Source: Alistipes putredinis | Lineage (GTDB): Bacteria; Bacteroidota; Bacteroidia; Bacteroidales; Rikenellaceae | DNA: 64,000 nucleotides | Reading direction: 5' to 3' | Assembly: GCA_022009915.1 (NCBI GenBank) | Contig: CP091730.1 | Span: forward strand, 1,364,001-1,428,000 | Shown here: positions 49,070-61,137 of the stretch, one piece after another | How positions within the stretch are numbered: position 1 is the first letter of the stretch | How the letters are laid out: the number at the start of each line of letters is the position of its first letter | The notes under the pieces: generated by a model | What the model was told of the DNA's origin: nothing | Databases searched by the model: none | What the model saw: the letters and a program-made list of their open reading frames with translations, nothing else | Position numbers and translations under genes: made by a program

Positions 49070-49487
49070 TTATAACTTTTTACTGTCCATATAACTCTGC
49101 AAAATAATCGCCGCACTGATTCGGTCCACGAGCGCCTTGTCTCTGCGGTCCTGCTTTTTCAGTCCGCCGTCCAGCATCGCGCGATGAGCCAGCACCGAGG
49201 TGAAACGTTCGTCCCAGAGCACTATCTCGATGCTCGGGAACTCTACGCGTAGTCTGTCCGCAAGAGGCTTGATGTGCCTGAATGTTTCGGACGGTGCTCC
49301 GTTCATCTGCGTGGGCTTGCCGATTACTATTTTTCTCGACGTCGTTTTCGGAGACGTATCGTCTCAAAAACTCCGCCAGCTCCGCCGTGGGAACGGTTGC
49401 CAATGCCCCTGCGATGATTTGCAGCGGATCGCTCACGGCGATTCCGGTTCGTCGTGTTCCGTAGTCTATGGCAAGTAGTCGTCCCAT
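49070..49487 (-). CDS. ruvX: RuvX/YqgF pre-16S rRNA nuclease
   Basis: About 138 residues, RNase H-like fold. N-terminal LLAIDYGTRRTGIAVSDP holds the first catalytic Asp, then KIVIGKPTQMNG, VLWDERFTSVLA (catalytic Asp-Glu) and KALVDRISAAIILQSYM near the end. It matures the 5' end of 16S rRNA. One extra base in the A-run near 49332-49336 shifts the frame. Forms a ruvX-def unit with a -7 box (TATCTTTG, 49517-49510) 22 bp upstream. Confidence 0.92.
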
Positions 49488-49509
49488 GTTCGGAGGAATA
49501 TTGAGCCTG

Positions 49510-49517
49510 CAAAGATA
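49510..49517 (-). promoter_or_regulatory. -7 box of ruvX-def
   Basis: TATCTTTG on the minus strand, 22 bp before the ATG at 49487. Confidence 0.6.
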
Positions 49518-49647
49518 CTTCTTTTTCGCGAGAGGCCCGAATAAAGCCTAATAAAAACGCCGAACCGGCCCTCTTATTGCCACCCGAAGACGGTCCTCCG
49601 ATTTGCCGCGACGAAAACATCGGGATCGCGAAGTGCGCACCGGACCG

Positions 49648-49684
49648 AAAAAAAAGGGGAGTCGGATTTTCGGTCCGACTCCCC
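49648..49684 (-). terminator. Terminator of the C1 peptidase operon
   Basis: GGGGAGTCGGA / TCCGACTCCCC stem with T-run on the minus strand, 25 bp after the stop at 49709. Confidence 0.85.
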
Positions 49685-49708
49685 GTGTCGATGGCGCAGC
49701 AAGGCGCG

Positions 49709-50912
49709 TTACTCTATGCCGAGCATGTCTTTCATCTGCTGCGAGAGTGCATTCTTGTTTATCATGATGCAAGTGGTGCGCAGTGCCACGTAAGGGAACG
49801 AAGCGTAGAAATATCCGTTGTATTTGTGTTTGTCGGCACCCCATGAGTTTTTGACCTTGAAATACTTGTTGCCGTTCTGGTCGGTTGCCAGTCCGGTGAT
49901 GAGCATGGCGTGGTCGTCCGTGGTGTCGTAGTTGTCGAATGCCTGCTGGCGCATCTGCTGGGTTACGGTCTTTTTCCTTGCCGGGCTTGTCGAACTTGTA
50001 GAGCGCTGCCTGCTTCTCGGCATCCGAAAGAGCCACCCATTTGGCGAGTTCCGTGCCTTCCATGCTCTCGGTGTCGGCCTCGGGAACGATAGCCACGCCG
50101 TTTCCCCACGAGAAGCCCTTGTCGCTCACGTCCGATGCCCACAGAACGGTGTAGCCGCCGTTAATCGCATCTTCGCAGACCTGCATGAACTCGTCTAACG
50201 GAATGTTGTACGACATGTTCCAGTCCCAGTTGTCGGGTACTTCGAGCGCGAACTGCTCGTAGAACGGATGATGCGTGTATGACGTCAGCGAGATGTAGTC
50301 GTCCAGATTCAGACCGAGCGAGGAGGCGTAGGTCTGCGGGGTGTAGCTCTTGCCGTCCACCTCGAAAGTCTCGACGGCCTCGCCCAAGTATGCGTCGAAT
50401 ATTCCGTTCAGACCCTCTTTCCATACGGGAGTGAGCGTTTTAAGAGGTGCAGACACGATTACGTCCACGTAGGCCTTGACAAGCGCGTCCAACTCGGCAT
50501 GCTTGTGTTTGTCAGTGCCGTATTCGAGACCGGTGTAGACGCTCTCGGGAACGATGCCGTGTCTTTTTATCGCATTGATGACATCCATCGAAACGGAACC
50601 GCCCGCACAGTTGGCCTTGCCGTGCATGCGCACGTACTTCTCGGCCCTGTCCAGATACGAGTTGCGGACAATCCACATTTCGGACAAATCCACCTCCTTG
50701 CCCCCGTTGCGCAGAATCTCGCATTCGAGGAATGAAAGTCCCGAAAAGCACCAGCAGGTGCCGCTGCTCGCCTGATTCTTCACCGAGGTTGCGGGCAGGC
50801 TTTTCACTTCGGTGAATACGTATCCCTGCGGTTCGGCCTTTTTCGCCTTCTCCTTTGCCGATGCGGAAAACACGGCCGCACAGCACAATACAATAGCTAA
50901 AATTCTTTTCAT
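49709..50912 (-). CDS. C1 family aminopeptidase (PepC/bleomycin hydrolase-like)
   Basis: About 400 residues. Signal peptide (MKRILAIVLCCAAVFSASA), so exported. Papain-fold triad: Cys in SSGTCWCFSGLSFLE near residue 53, His in DDHAMLITG and Asn in KVKNSWG. The long insert between Cys and His matches the bleomycin hydrolase/PepC subfamily. Probably a periplasmic aminopeptidase. One extra G near 49975 shifts the frame. Its ATG overlaps the stop of the upstream lipoprotein gene (ATGA). Confidence 0.9.
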
Positions 50913-51501
50913 TTTCTTGATTTTGTTTTCTCTTTATGTAAGTTCCAGATTATGTTTCCGTTTTGCGATAGGATGAGATTCTTGCCGTCGAATGTCTCGA
51001 TGCGGAAAGTGTCGGTAAAGTCCGCAGAGGCGCCGTTGCCAATGCTTTCTAAACCGAAGACGATAGTTTGCGGCGAGGTCATATCCCAGCTTTTGAACCG
51101 CAGTGTCGCCATTCCAATCGAGGCGGCGGTTCCGTCGGCGTTTATCTCGATGCCCTGCATCCTCTCTGTGTCGATTGTGTTCGGCTCCACCCAACGGCCG
51201 ACGATTGCCGTATATGGCGAGAAAATCACGTCGAGCGACCGAGCTTTGCGGACGCTAACTCCCACGCTGCGCTGCTCGACGTAGGTAACCATTACGGAGT
51301 CGTACAGAAGTATGCCGTCGGTGGTGGCCGAGTCGGCATACATGGTGGAAATGAAAATCGGCTCCGCTCCGTCAGCGACGAGCATCAGGCCGTTTGCGGT
51401 GGCGTCGCAAACCGTTCCCGTCACGGTAACCGGCTGCGGGGCGCATCCCGCCGCGAATGCCGCGACGCACCAAAGAGCAAAGAAGTCGAAGTTTATTCAT
51501 G
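50909..51501 (-). CDS. Lipocalin-like lipoprotein
   Basis: About 196 residues, not assigned to a named family. Corrected signal ends AAFAAGC, a lipobox. The mature part has repeated short beta strands: TVTGTVCDATANGLMLV, AIVGRWVEPN, GIEINADGTAASIGMATLRFKSW, IVFGLESIGNG and FRIETFDGKNLILSQNGNIIW. The GRW..PN..MQGIEI..DG..SIGM pattern is that of lipocalin-like domains in Bacteroidetes. One extra base in the CTTCTTT stretch (about 51480) breaks the signal. It is the first gene of the pair with the C1 peptidase; the two overlap. Confidence 0.65.
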
Positions 51502-51528
51502 CGGAAATATAAAGCCGTATGGCTCTAC

Positions 51529-51536
51529 AAAGTTAG
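51529..51536 (-). promoter_or_regulatory. -7 box of the lipocalin-like/C1 operon
   Basis: TAACTTTG on the minus strand, 27 bp before the ATG at 51501. Confidence 0.55.
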
Positions 51537-51565
51537 GATTTTCTTTTCTTACCGCAAACAAAAAG

Positions 51566-51604
51566 GCCGGATTCGCCTTTTTATTCGGAATCCGGCACTT
51601 TTTC
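51566..51604 (-). terminator. Terminator between small T-rich gene and lipocalin-like gene
   Basis: GCCGGATTC / GAATCCGGC stem with a T-run on the minus side. Confidence 0.7.
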
Positions 51605-51749
51605 AGGGGGTAAGCCCTCTTACTTTTTCGGGGTTGTCGAGGCCGCAGGTAGTGCTGCTTTTTGTCGAGTTTGTCGTCGTCGATTTGGTCGCATCGGTGG
51701 CGGACGGTTTGGTAGCCTGTCCTTTCATCGTGTTTTTGTCGTCTTTCAT
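51603..51749 (-). CDS. Small Thr/Lys/Ser-rich protein
   Basis: 48 residues: MKDDKNTMKGQ, then a Thr/Ser/Lys-rich stretch (ATKPSATDATKS, TTNSTKSSTT) and CGLDNPEKVRGLTP. No family recognised. A terminator starts at its stop codon, and an AG-poor but plausible leader precedes the ATG, which support a real short gene. The C-terminal stretch could be in another frame given the local error rate. Confidence 0.4.
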   Translation of the reverse strand: MKDDKNTMKGQATKPSATDATKSTTTNSTKSSTTCGLDNPEKVRGLTP

Positions 51750-51992
51750 AACAGTAAAATTTAATTGGTTGTTGATTATTTTTACACGTTGAGTGTGGGT
51801 AAAGACTTTGCCTGTGATAGACGTTTCGTTTTTACGATATTTCAGGCTTCCATAAAATATGCCACAATATGCCGCGCGAGGTTGCACTCCCAATCGGAAA
51901 AATCATAAAACACGTCGGTCAATCCGTTTTTGCATAAAAAATTTTTAACTGCAAATTCAACAGCCGGACGCCGGCGGCTAAACTTGAAATAA

Positions 51993-52756
51993 ATGATAAC
52001 ACTTCATTCGTTCAATCTGCTTCTTGTCGTAATGTCCGAGATTGCGGTCGTCGTCTTCGTAGCACTGTTTTTCGTCAAGGCCGGATACGGCGTGTTCTTC
52101 GATCCAAAATGGGGTCCTGCCATTCCGAACCGCATAGGCTGGTTTCTGATGGAGGTGCCGGTATTCATCGCCATGACGGTGCTGTGGCTGCTGTCGGAGC
52201 GCACTTGGGATGTCGTTCCGCTCTGTTTTTTCATAATATTCCAGACCCACTACCTGCAACGATCGTTCATCTTTCCGTTCCTTATCCGCGGCAAAAACAA
52301 GATGGCCCTCGGCATAATAATCATGGGAGCTGTATTCAACACGCTGAACGCCTTGATGCAGGGCGGCTGGATATTCTTCTCTCGCCTCAGTACCCTGTTT
52401 CGTGGCTCCGCTCGCCGCAATTCATCGTGGGCCTTGCTCTGTTCATCGCCGGAATGGTCATCAATATCGACTCGGACAAAATAATCCGCAATCTGCGCAA
52501 ACCCGGGGACACCGGCCACTACATCCCGCGCGGAGGCATGTTCCGTTACGTGTCGTCGGCCAACTATCTGGGCGAGTTCGTCGAATGGACCGGATTCGCT
52601 ATTCTGACATGGAGCTGGTCGGGAGCCGTGTTCGCGCTGTGGACTTTCGCCAATCTCGCACCGCGGGCCAATTCCATTTACAAAAGATACGAAAAGGAGT
52701 TCGGACAGGAGTTCAAGCAGTTGAACCTGAAAAGAATGATACCGTTCATATATTAA
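51993..52756 (+). CDS. 3-oxo-5-alpha-steroid 4-dehydrogenase family (5AR)
   Basis: About 254 residues, six or so helices (LLLVVMSEIAVVVFVALFFV, GWFLMEVPVFIAMTVLWLL). The C-terminal half has the steroid 5-alpha-reductase signature: LRKPGDTGHYIPRGGMF, VSSANYLGEFVEWTGFAI and ANLAPRANSIYKRYEKEF. It reduces a delta-4 double bond of 3-oxo steroids to the 5-alpha (allo) form using NADPH. One base is missing near 52380. The next two genes are an OYE reductase and an SDR, the same trio shown in gut Bacteroidetes to convert 3-oxo-delta4-lithocholic acid to isoallolithocholic acid. The substrate is inferred from that. Confidence 0.87.
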
Positions 52757-52791
52757 TTGAGTACTAAGTTATTATCAAGATACACACCGTC

Positions 52792-54028
52792 ATGGAAGAA
52801 AACAACACGAAAAAGGATTCGAAGCTCTTCACCCCCTACCGTCTGGGCGGCGTGACGCTTCGCAACCGTACCATACGTTCGGCCGCATTCGAAAGCATGG
52901 GCAAGGATTTCGGTCCCACCCAGCAGGCTCAAAGACTATCACGTAAGCGTGGCCCGTGGCGGAGTGGGTATGACGACTCTTGCCTACGCAGCCGTTTGCC
53001 GCAGCGGTCTTTCGTTCAACAAGCAGCTGTGGCTGAGACCCGAGATAGTTCCGGCCCTCAAAGACATAACAGATGCAGTGCATGCCGAAGGAGCAGCAGC
53101 GTCCATACAGATAGGCCACTGCGGAAACATGACGCATTATTCGACCGCCGGCCAGATTCCGATCGGTGCTTCGTCGGGCATAAACCTCTATGCCTATACG
53201 CCGGTGCGCGGAATGCGGAAGGACGAGATACGTCAGGTGGCAGACGATTTCGGCAAGGCGGTCTACACGGCCCATGACGCCGGATTCGACTGCGTTGAGG
53301 TGCATGCTGGACACGGATACCTCATCTCGCAGTTTCTGTCGCCGTATACCAACCGCCGTCGCGACGAGTTCGGCGGCTCGCTGGAAAACAGGATGCGGTT
53401 CATGCGCATGTGCATGGACAACGTCATGGAAGCTGCTGCCAAAACCGGCATGTCCGTGCTCGTGAAACACAACATGGAGGACGGCTTCAAAAAAGGAATA
53501 CAGATTCCGGAGAGCATAGAGATAGCGAAGGAGATAGAAAAATACGGAGTGAACGGAATCGTACTTTCGAGCGGGTTCGTCAGCAAGGCTCCTATGGCCG
53601 TGATGCGCGGCATAATCCCCATATACACCATGAGCTATTACATGGAGTGGTGGCTGCGCTATTTCGTGCGCATCGGCGGTCCGTTCATGATAAAGCAGTT
53701 CCCGTTCGAGGAGTGCTTCTTCCTTGAAAACGCCCTGAAATTCCGCAAGGAGCTGAAATGTCCGTTGGTGTATGTCGGCGGTCTGGTAAGCCGTGAGGGC
53801 ATAGACAAGGTTCTGGACAGTGGGTTCGAAATGGTGCAGATGGGGCGTGCTCTGGTCAGCGAACCGAATTTTGTGAACCGTCTCCGCACCGAGGACGAAA
53901 AGTGCCGCAGCCGCTGCGACCATAAGAACTACTGCATAGCCCGAATGTACTCCGTAGACATGAAGTGCTGCTACGACTGCGAGGCGGAGCTCCCGCGCAA
54001 AATCAAAAAGGAGATAGGACTTTTGTAG
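52792..54028 (+). CDS. Old Yellow Enzyme-type reductase (5-beta-reductase, BaiCD-like)
   Basis: About 411 residues, FMN TIM barrel: LFTPYRLGGVTLRNRTIRSA, QIGHCGN (FMN/substrate), AGFDCVEVHAGHGYLISQFLSP, NRRRDEFGGSLENRMRF, VYVGGLVSREG and MVQMGRALVSEP. The C-terminus has a dense cysteine patch (CRSRCDHKNYC, CCYDC), likely an iron-sulfur site, but no flavodoxin/FAD domain, unlike full-size BaiCD. It would reduce the same delta-4 bond to 5-beta. One extra G near 52929 shifts the frame. 35 bp after the 5AR gene, 4 bp before the SDR gene. Confidence 0.87.
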
Positions 54029-54032
54029 AACC

Positions 54033-54839
54033 ATGCGCAGAGGGGAAGTAGCCAGAGGAAGCAGAACGGCGCTCGTCACTGGCGCGAGCAGCGGCATAGG
54101 CAAGGCCATAGCCGAAAGGCTCGCCGCATACGGGTACAATCTGGTTATAGTCAGCCGCGACGAGGAACAGCTCCGCTCGGTCGCCGAACAGATAGAAGCG
54201 ACGTACTCCGTGCAGGTTCGCCACCGAAGCATCGACCTCGGCACGCAGGAAGCCGCCTACGAACTGTACGAATGGTGCAAAAGCGAAAAGACGGAAATAG
54301 ATGTTCTGGTGAACGATGCCGGAATGTTCATCTACAACGATACGCTCAAATGCGACCTGAACAGAATCGAGCATATCATGAATCTGCATATGGTGACTCC
54401 GACGCTGCTTTGCCGCCTTTTCGGAGACGACATGGCTTCGCGCCACAGAGGATACATACTGAACATAGCATCCTATTCCGTATGGATGAACTACCCGGGG
54501 CTCTCGCTTTACAGCGCAAGCAAGAACTACCTGCGCAGCTTCTCCAAGCCCTTTGCCGGCGAAATGCGCTCTCGCGGCGTGAAGGTTACGGCCGTGTCGC
54601 CGGCCGGCGTGACCACCGATCTTTACGGACTGCCCGACAAGTACAAAAAACTCGGACACGACATAGGCGTTTTGGCTTCGCCCGAGAAAATCGCCCGCGT
54701 GTCACTCCGTGCTATGTTCCGCGGCAGACGGCATATCGTTCCGGGAATCATGAACCGTGCAGCGATTCCTCTGCTCGTGATACTGCCTGACTTTGTCATC
54801 AGACTTGCAAGACGGCTCACCATGCGCCTGCAAAAATAG
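54033..54839 (+). CDS. Short-chain dehydrogenase (3-beta-HSDH candidate)
   Basis: Intact, 268 residues. Classical SDR: TALVTGASSGIGKAIAERLA (NAD(P) site), VNDAG, catalytic Ser in NIASYSVWMN, YSASKNYLRSF (YxxxK) and SPAGVTTDL. The C-terminal region has a hydrophobic helix (AIPLLVILPDFVIRLARRL) that could sit on the membrane. As the third gene of a 5AR-OYE-SDR trio it fits the 3-beta-hydroxysteroid dehydrogenase that gives iso-bile acids. Stereochemistry cannot be read from sequence. Its start, four bases after the OYE stop, supports co-translation. Confidence 0.87.
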   Translation: MRRGEVARGSRTALVTGASSGIGKAIAERLAAYGYNLVIVSRDEEQLRSVAEQIEATYSVQVRHRSIDLGTQEAAYELYEWCKSEKTEIDVLVNDAGMFIYNDTLKCDLNRIEHIMNLHMVTPTLLCRLFGDDMASRHRGYILNIASYSVWMNYPGLSLYSASKNYLRSFSKPFAGEMRSRGVKVTAVSPAGVTTDLYGLPDKYKKLGHDIGVLASPEKIARVSLRAMFRGRRHIVPGIMNRAAIPLLVILPDFVIRLARRLTMRLQK

Positions 54840-54984
54840 GCATCGCCATGTGCAGGGCGGCATCCGAAATACGATTTTCGATTTACGGTCCGACGCGAAT
54901 GCCGCAGCCGGATTCGGAGGGCATACATGCCTCGCATCGGAGAATGAAGATTTAAGAACTCTATTCGAAAAAGTGTAAAAAGCA

Positions 54985-57319
<2,335 letters not shown>

Positions 57320-57365
57320 AAACGCATGCGTATGGTGAAAAAAACCAAATATTTTGGTCCATATG

Positions 57366-57398
57366 TTTGGAAATGGTGCAAAAAGAGTATTACTTTTG
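57366..57398 (+). promoter_or_regulatory. -33/-7 promoter of the tRNA-Pro pair
   Basis: TTTG at 57366-57369 and TACTTTTG at 57391-57398 (21-bp spacer), 22 bp before the first tRNA. Confidence 0.65.
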
Positions 57399-57420
57399 TG
57401 CCGCTGTTTCGGATATGATT

Positions 57421-57495
57421 CGGGGTGTAGCGCAGCCCGGTTAGCGCACCTGCTTTGGGAGCAGGGGGTCCCAGGTTCGAATCCTGGTACCCCGA
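57421..57495 (+). tRNA. tRNA-Pro (TGG)
   Basis: 75 nt; acceptor CGGGGTG / TACCCCG, anticodon TGG in loop TTTGGGA, T-loop GGTTCGAATCC, discriminator A. Confidence 0.96.
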
Positions 57496-57532
57496 CCGAA
57501 TAAAGAATCCGAATGACGGCAGCCAATTCGTT

Positions 57533-57607
57533 CGGGGTGTAGCGCAGCCCGGTTAGCGCGCCAGCTTCGGGAGTTGGAAGTCCCGGGTTCGAATCCCGGT
57601 ACCCCGA
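57533..57607 (+). tRNA. tRNA-Pro (CGG)
   Basis: 75 nt; the same acceptor and D-arm as the upstream tRNA-Pro, with anticodon CGG in loop TTCGGGA and a divergent anticodon stem (CCAGC / GTTGG). 37 bp after the first, so the two share a transcript. Confidence 0.95.
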
Positions 57608-57630
57608 CAAACCGCACGAATAACGGAAAA

Positions 57631-57662
57631 AACGCATTGCAGTCTTGCAATGCGTTTTTTAT
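57631..57662. terminator. Terminator of tRNA-Pro pair and helicase
   Basis: AACGCATTGCA / TGCAATGCGTT stem with T-runs on both strands. Confidence 0.85.
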
Positions 57663-57697
57663 TTCATAGCACTCGCTGCCGCGCTGCATGCGCCGAA

Positions 57698-60600
57698 TCA
57701 TGCGATGCTCTCAACTTCGCCGCTTCGGACATACCACAAATATCCCTCGACCTGCGAATAGCCCATTTCGCGCAGAAGTTTCACATATCCCTCGACCTGA
57801 CGGCGATATGCTGCCGAGGCTCCGCGTCCGAACTTATAGTCCACCACGACCGCCCGCTCGCCCTTTATCATAACCCTGTCGGGCCGGCGCTGCGAAGTAT
57901 CGCCCGGAATGATTATGGCGTCCTCGAAACGCACCTGCTCCCAATCTTCGGAGAACCACTCGCGTATGGTCGGATTGCGGTCGAAAGCGTCCTCGACCGC
58001 CTTTTTCACCACTTCGGCCTGCGGAGCGGAAATCGAGGCGTCGGAGAGCATCCCGTCCACTGCGGCCATAACCTGCTCCCTGTCCGCGGCTCCTTCGAAA
58101 GCCTTGTGCATGAGAATGCCGAAATTCCTCGGCGAAAGGTCCGCGTCCCCGTCCTCGAAATAGCGTGCCGAATCCAGACGCGACGAAACGACGGCCTTGC
58201 TCTCGAAAGTAGGGTACTCGGCTGCCGCCAATGCGGGCGAAACCTCCACGTTTCTGAGGCACGGATGGCCGAACTCCAAAAATTCGATTGCCGTCCTTGT
58301 CGGTCGTGTCGCTGTCAGGCTCTGCGTAGGCATGAACGGCGGAATCCACGAGCGTAGCTACGCTGTCGCCTTTCATCTCGCTGCGCGGTATCATCAGATG
58401 TAGTTCGCATTCCGCTCTGGTTACGGCGACGTACAGCAGATTTATATTGTCGATATGCGAAAAGAGCTGCTCCTCGTAATAGCTGCGGGAAAAATAGGAT
58501 TCGCCGACGATATTCTTATATCTGACCGGAACCGTATCGAGCATGTCCCACTCCTTGTCCGAGGTTTCGGCATGCGTCCATAGTACCGTAGAGCGCGGTG
58601 CCAGTTCCCAGGCTGCAATACGGAACGATGACGGCCGGATACTCCAATCCCTTGGATTTGTGTATCGTGGTGACGGTGATTGCCGAACTGCTGCGCTGCA
58701 TTGAAAGCGACTGGCCCGCACCCTGTTCTTTCCACCAATCGAGAAACAGTTCTATGTCCGCCACTCTGGTTGCCGTAAACGAAACTATTTGCTCGTGCAC
58801 GGCCTGAATGTAAGCCACGTCCTGCACGCGGGAGCACAAATCGTAACGAAGCAGAATCCGCTCGAAAGCCTCTTCTATCGGCAGCAGTGCGAGCGAGGCG
58901 AAAAAAACGCGGTGTCGGCCTCGTCCAGCGGTTTGTCATACGGCCTGCCGGTCCACTGATTGTATACGGCCCGCTGCACGTCGTCCTGCGATACGGCCAG
59001 AGACAGACAGGCGATGATGAATATCGAGACGGGGCTCGCCCCGACGGCAAGAGCCTCCTGTGTAATCACGTCGTAGCAGTACGGAGAGTCGGGATGTGCG
59101 CTCTTGTATTCCAGCAGTGCCGAAGCCACGCGGAAGCCTTGGTCGTTTGTGCGCACTATGACGGCTATGTCCTCGGCACGGAAACCGCGCCTTTGCAAAT
59201 CCTCCACCGCGGAGATAATCGGCGGCGCGGCCTGTTTATCCTGTTTCCCCTTTTTTTCTCTTGGCCGTAATACGTAACGCGCACCATTCCCTCGCCGCTC
59301 TTGTCGTGAGCCTTCTGCTCGTGGCCGCGATAGGCATCGGCGAGCATGTCTTTCAACTCTTCGGCGGCCTGAGAGGATATTTTACCCGCAGCCGCAGCTC
59401 CGGACAGAGTATCGTTCAGCCGCAGATTGTCGTTTTCGACTACCGTGCTTATAATGGAATTATTGAAATCCACCACTTTTTCAAGACTTCGCCAGTTGGT
59501 GTCGAGCCGCTCTACCGTAACCCTGTCCGCCCCGAACCGCTCCCTTACGCGGGATTGAAGAATCCGCCAGTCGCCGCTGCGCCAGCGATATATCGACTGT
59601 TTCACGTCGCCCACCAAAAGCACCGAATCGCCGGCCTCCTGAGCCAGAGAGTTTTCGAGCAGCGGAATGAAATTCTCCCATTGCAGAGAGGAGGTGTCCT
59701 GAAACTCGTCTATCATGAATTGCGAATAGTAGTTTCCGACCTTTTCGAAAATAAAGGGAGTGTCGTTTTCGCCGACGAGCTGCGATAGAATATGGTTGGT
59801 TTCCGATATGGGCAGTATGCTTTGCCGGCGGCACAGCTCCTCCACCTTGCGCTGCAAGTCGTGCAGCAGTGTAAAATTGCGGTAGTTTTCTTTCAGCAGC
59901 GCCGCACTGTTCAGAAAGCGGAAGTTGGCGTCGTAGTCGGATGTCAGACCGCTGAGAATGCCCTGCAATTCGCCTCGCAGCCTCCTCCACCGTCGAGGCG
60001 CGTCCGCCTGCCGACTTTGAGGCCCAGTGCGCATCCGCTGTCAGGGCGTCCTGCACGCGTTTTTTTGTAAGGTTTGATTTCGCCGCGGGCAATTTCGTAG
60101 AAATAGTTCGCGAATCCCGATTTCCCGTAATTGAAATCCGAAACGCTCAATCCGTTGCTTTCTATTATCCCGACAGCCCGGGACGCATTCCGGCGCATGG
60201 ACGAGCGCACCTGCTCGGCCTTTTCCATAAGAGCCTCCACGTCCGTCCATGAGTGTTTTGCCGAAGTGTCTTCGGCGCTTGCCTTCCGGTACTGGTCGCT
60301 GAATATCTCGGAGCCGAGCGAGAGTATGGCGTCTTTCAGATTCCATTTCTTGTTTTCGTCCAAGCGCTGCTCGGCCAAATCGAACAGAGCCTTGCGCAGG
60401 GTCTCGTCGGTCGATATTTCGTCTATGAGCGCATCCGCCGCGCTCGACAGCAGCGTGTCGGTTTTTGAGCTCTATGTTGAAATTCAGCTCTATGCCGAGT
60501 TCGCGAATGAAACCGCGGATAACGCGCTGAAAGAACTTGTCGATTGTAAGCACCGCGAAACGGCTGTAATCGTGCAGAATACGGGTTCTGGCCGCCAGTG

Positions 60601-60862
60601 CGCCGCGCCGTATCTTGGCTTCGTCCCAGCCCGTGTCGGCTTTGAGCGGGTCGAGGAACTTGCTTTCCGCCCCCGACGCCAGAGTGTCTATCTCGCCCAG
60701 AATACGCGACTTCATCTCTTCGGTGGCCTTGTTGGTAAAGGTCACTGCAAGAATCCGCCTGTACTGCATCGGGTCTTTCACGACGCTGCGCACGTATTCG
60801 TATGACAGTCGGTATGTCTTGCCGGAGCCGGCCGAGGCGCTTAGTATCCTTACGTTTCCCAT
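57698..60862 (-). CDS. UvrD/AddA-like helicase with PD-(D/E)XK nuclease
   Basis: About 1,050 residues. SF1A helicase: Walker A LSASAGSGKTYRLS, motif Ia LAVTFTNKATEEMKSR, motif II MIDEFQDTSSLQW, motif III VGDVKQSIYRWRSGDW, motif V TIHKSKGLEYPAVIVPY, motif VI LLYVAVTRAECELHL. The C-terminal domain ends with a RecB-like nuclease motif (AVVVDYKFG, and QVEGYVKLLREMGY). It fits the AddA side of an AddAB/RecBCD repair machine; the AddB partner is not in the window. Seven or more frame breaks (about 60465, 60065, 59975, 59250, 58905, 58600, 58290). Start MGNVRIL is set by the P-loop position. Promoter repeat copy C lies 22 bp upstream. Confidence 0.9.
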
Positions 60863-60883
60863 TTGAAGTCTGTTACAGGACGT

Positions 60884-60987
60884 CAAATATAAGAAAAGGT
60901 GAGCGCAGAATAAAATAAACGCGGCTTATTTTTATGCCGCGCCGGAATATATCGGGCACAAGCCAAATATTAAGAATTATATTCGAT
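60884..60987 (-). repeat. Promoter-bearing intergenic repeat, copy C
   Basis: On the minus strand: TCGAATATAA, TTAATATTTGGCTTGTGCCC, GCGGCATAAAAATAAG, CGTTTATTTTATTCTGCG, CTCACCTTTT, TATATTTG (60891-60884). It keeps the middle CTTG(C/T)GCCC module of copy A. The hairpin is re-paired (GCCGC / GCGGC), a compensated change that suggests the stem is under selection. The -7 box is 22 bp before the helicase ATG. Confidence 0.85.
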
Positions 60988-60990
60988 TTA

Positions 60991-61019
60991 AGGCCGCTGC
61001 CGCCACGCACGGCCTTTTT
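60991..61019 (+). terminator. Hairpin between repeat C and the DUF4923 genes
   Basis: AGGCCG / CGGCCT stem with CTTTTT tail in the divergent gap. Confidence 0.35.
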
Positions 61020-61086
61020 CGCCGCGGCGGTTGTCCGCAAGAGAACAAAATGAAGCGTGCGGGCCTGTTTTAAGGAAAAATATTTT

Positions 61087-61094
61087 TATTTTTG
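61087..61094 (+). promoter_or_regulatory. -7 box of the DUF4923 pair
   Basis: TATTTTTG, a TAnnTTTG match, 44 bp before the ATG at 61138. Confidence 0.5.
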
Positions 61095-61137
61095 TGCGTA
61101 TTTAAGACAAGAAGATTGATTCCTAAATTTTTCCGCT

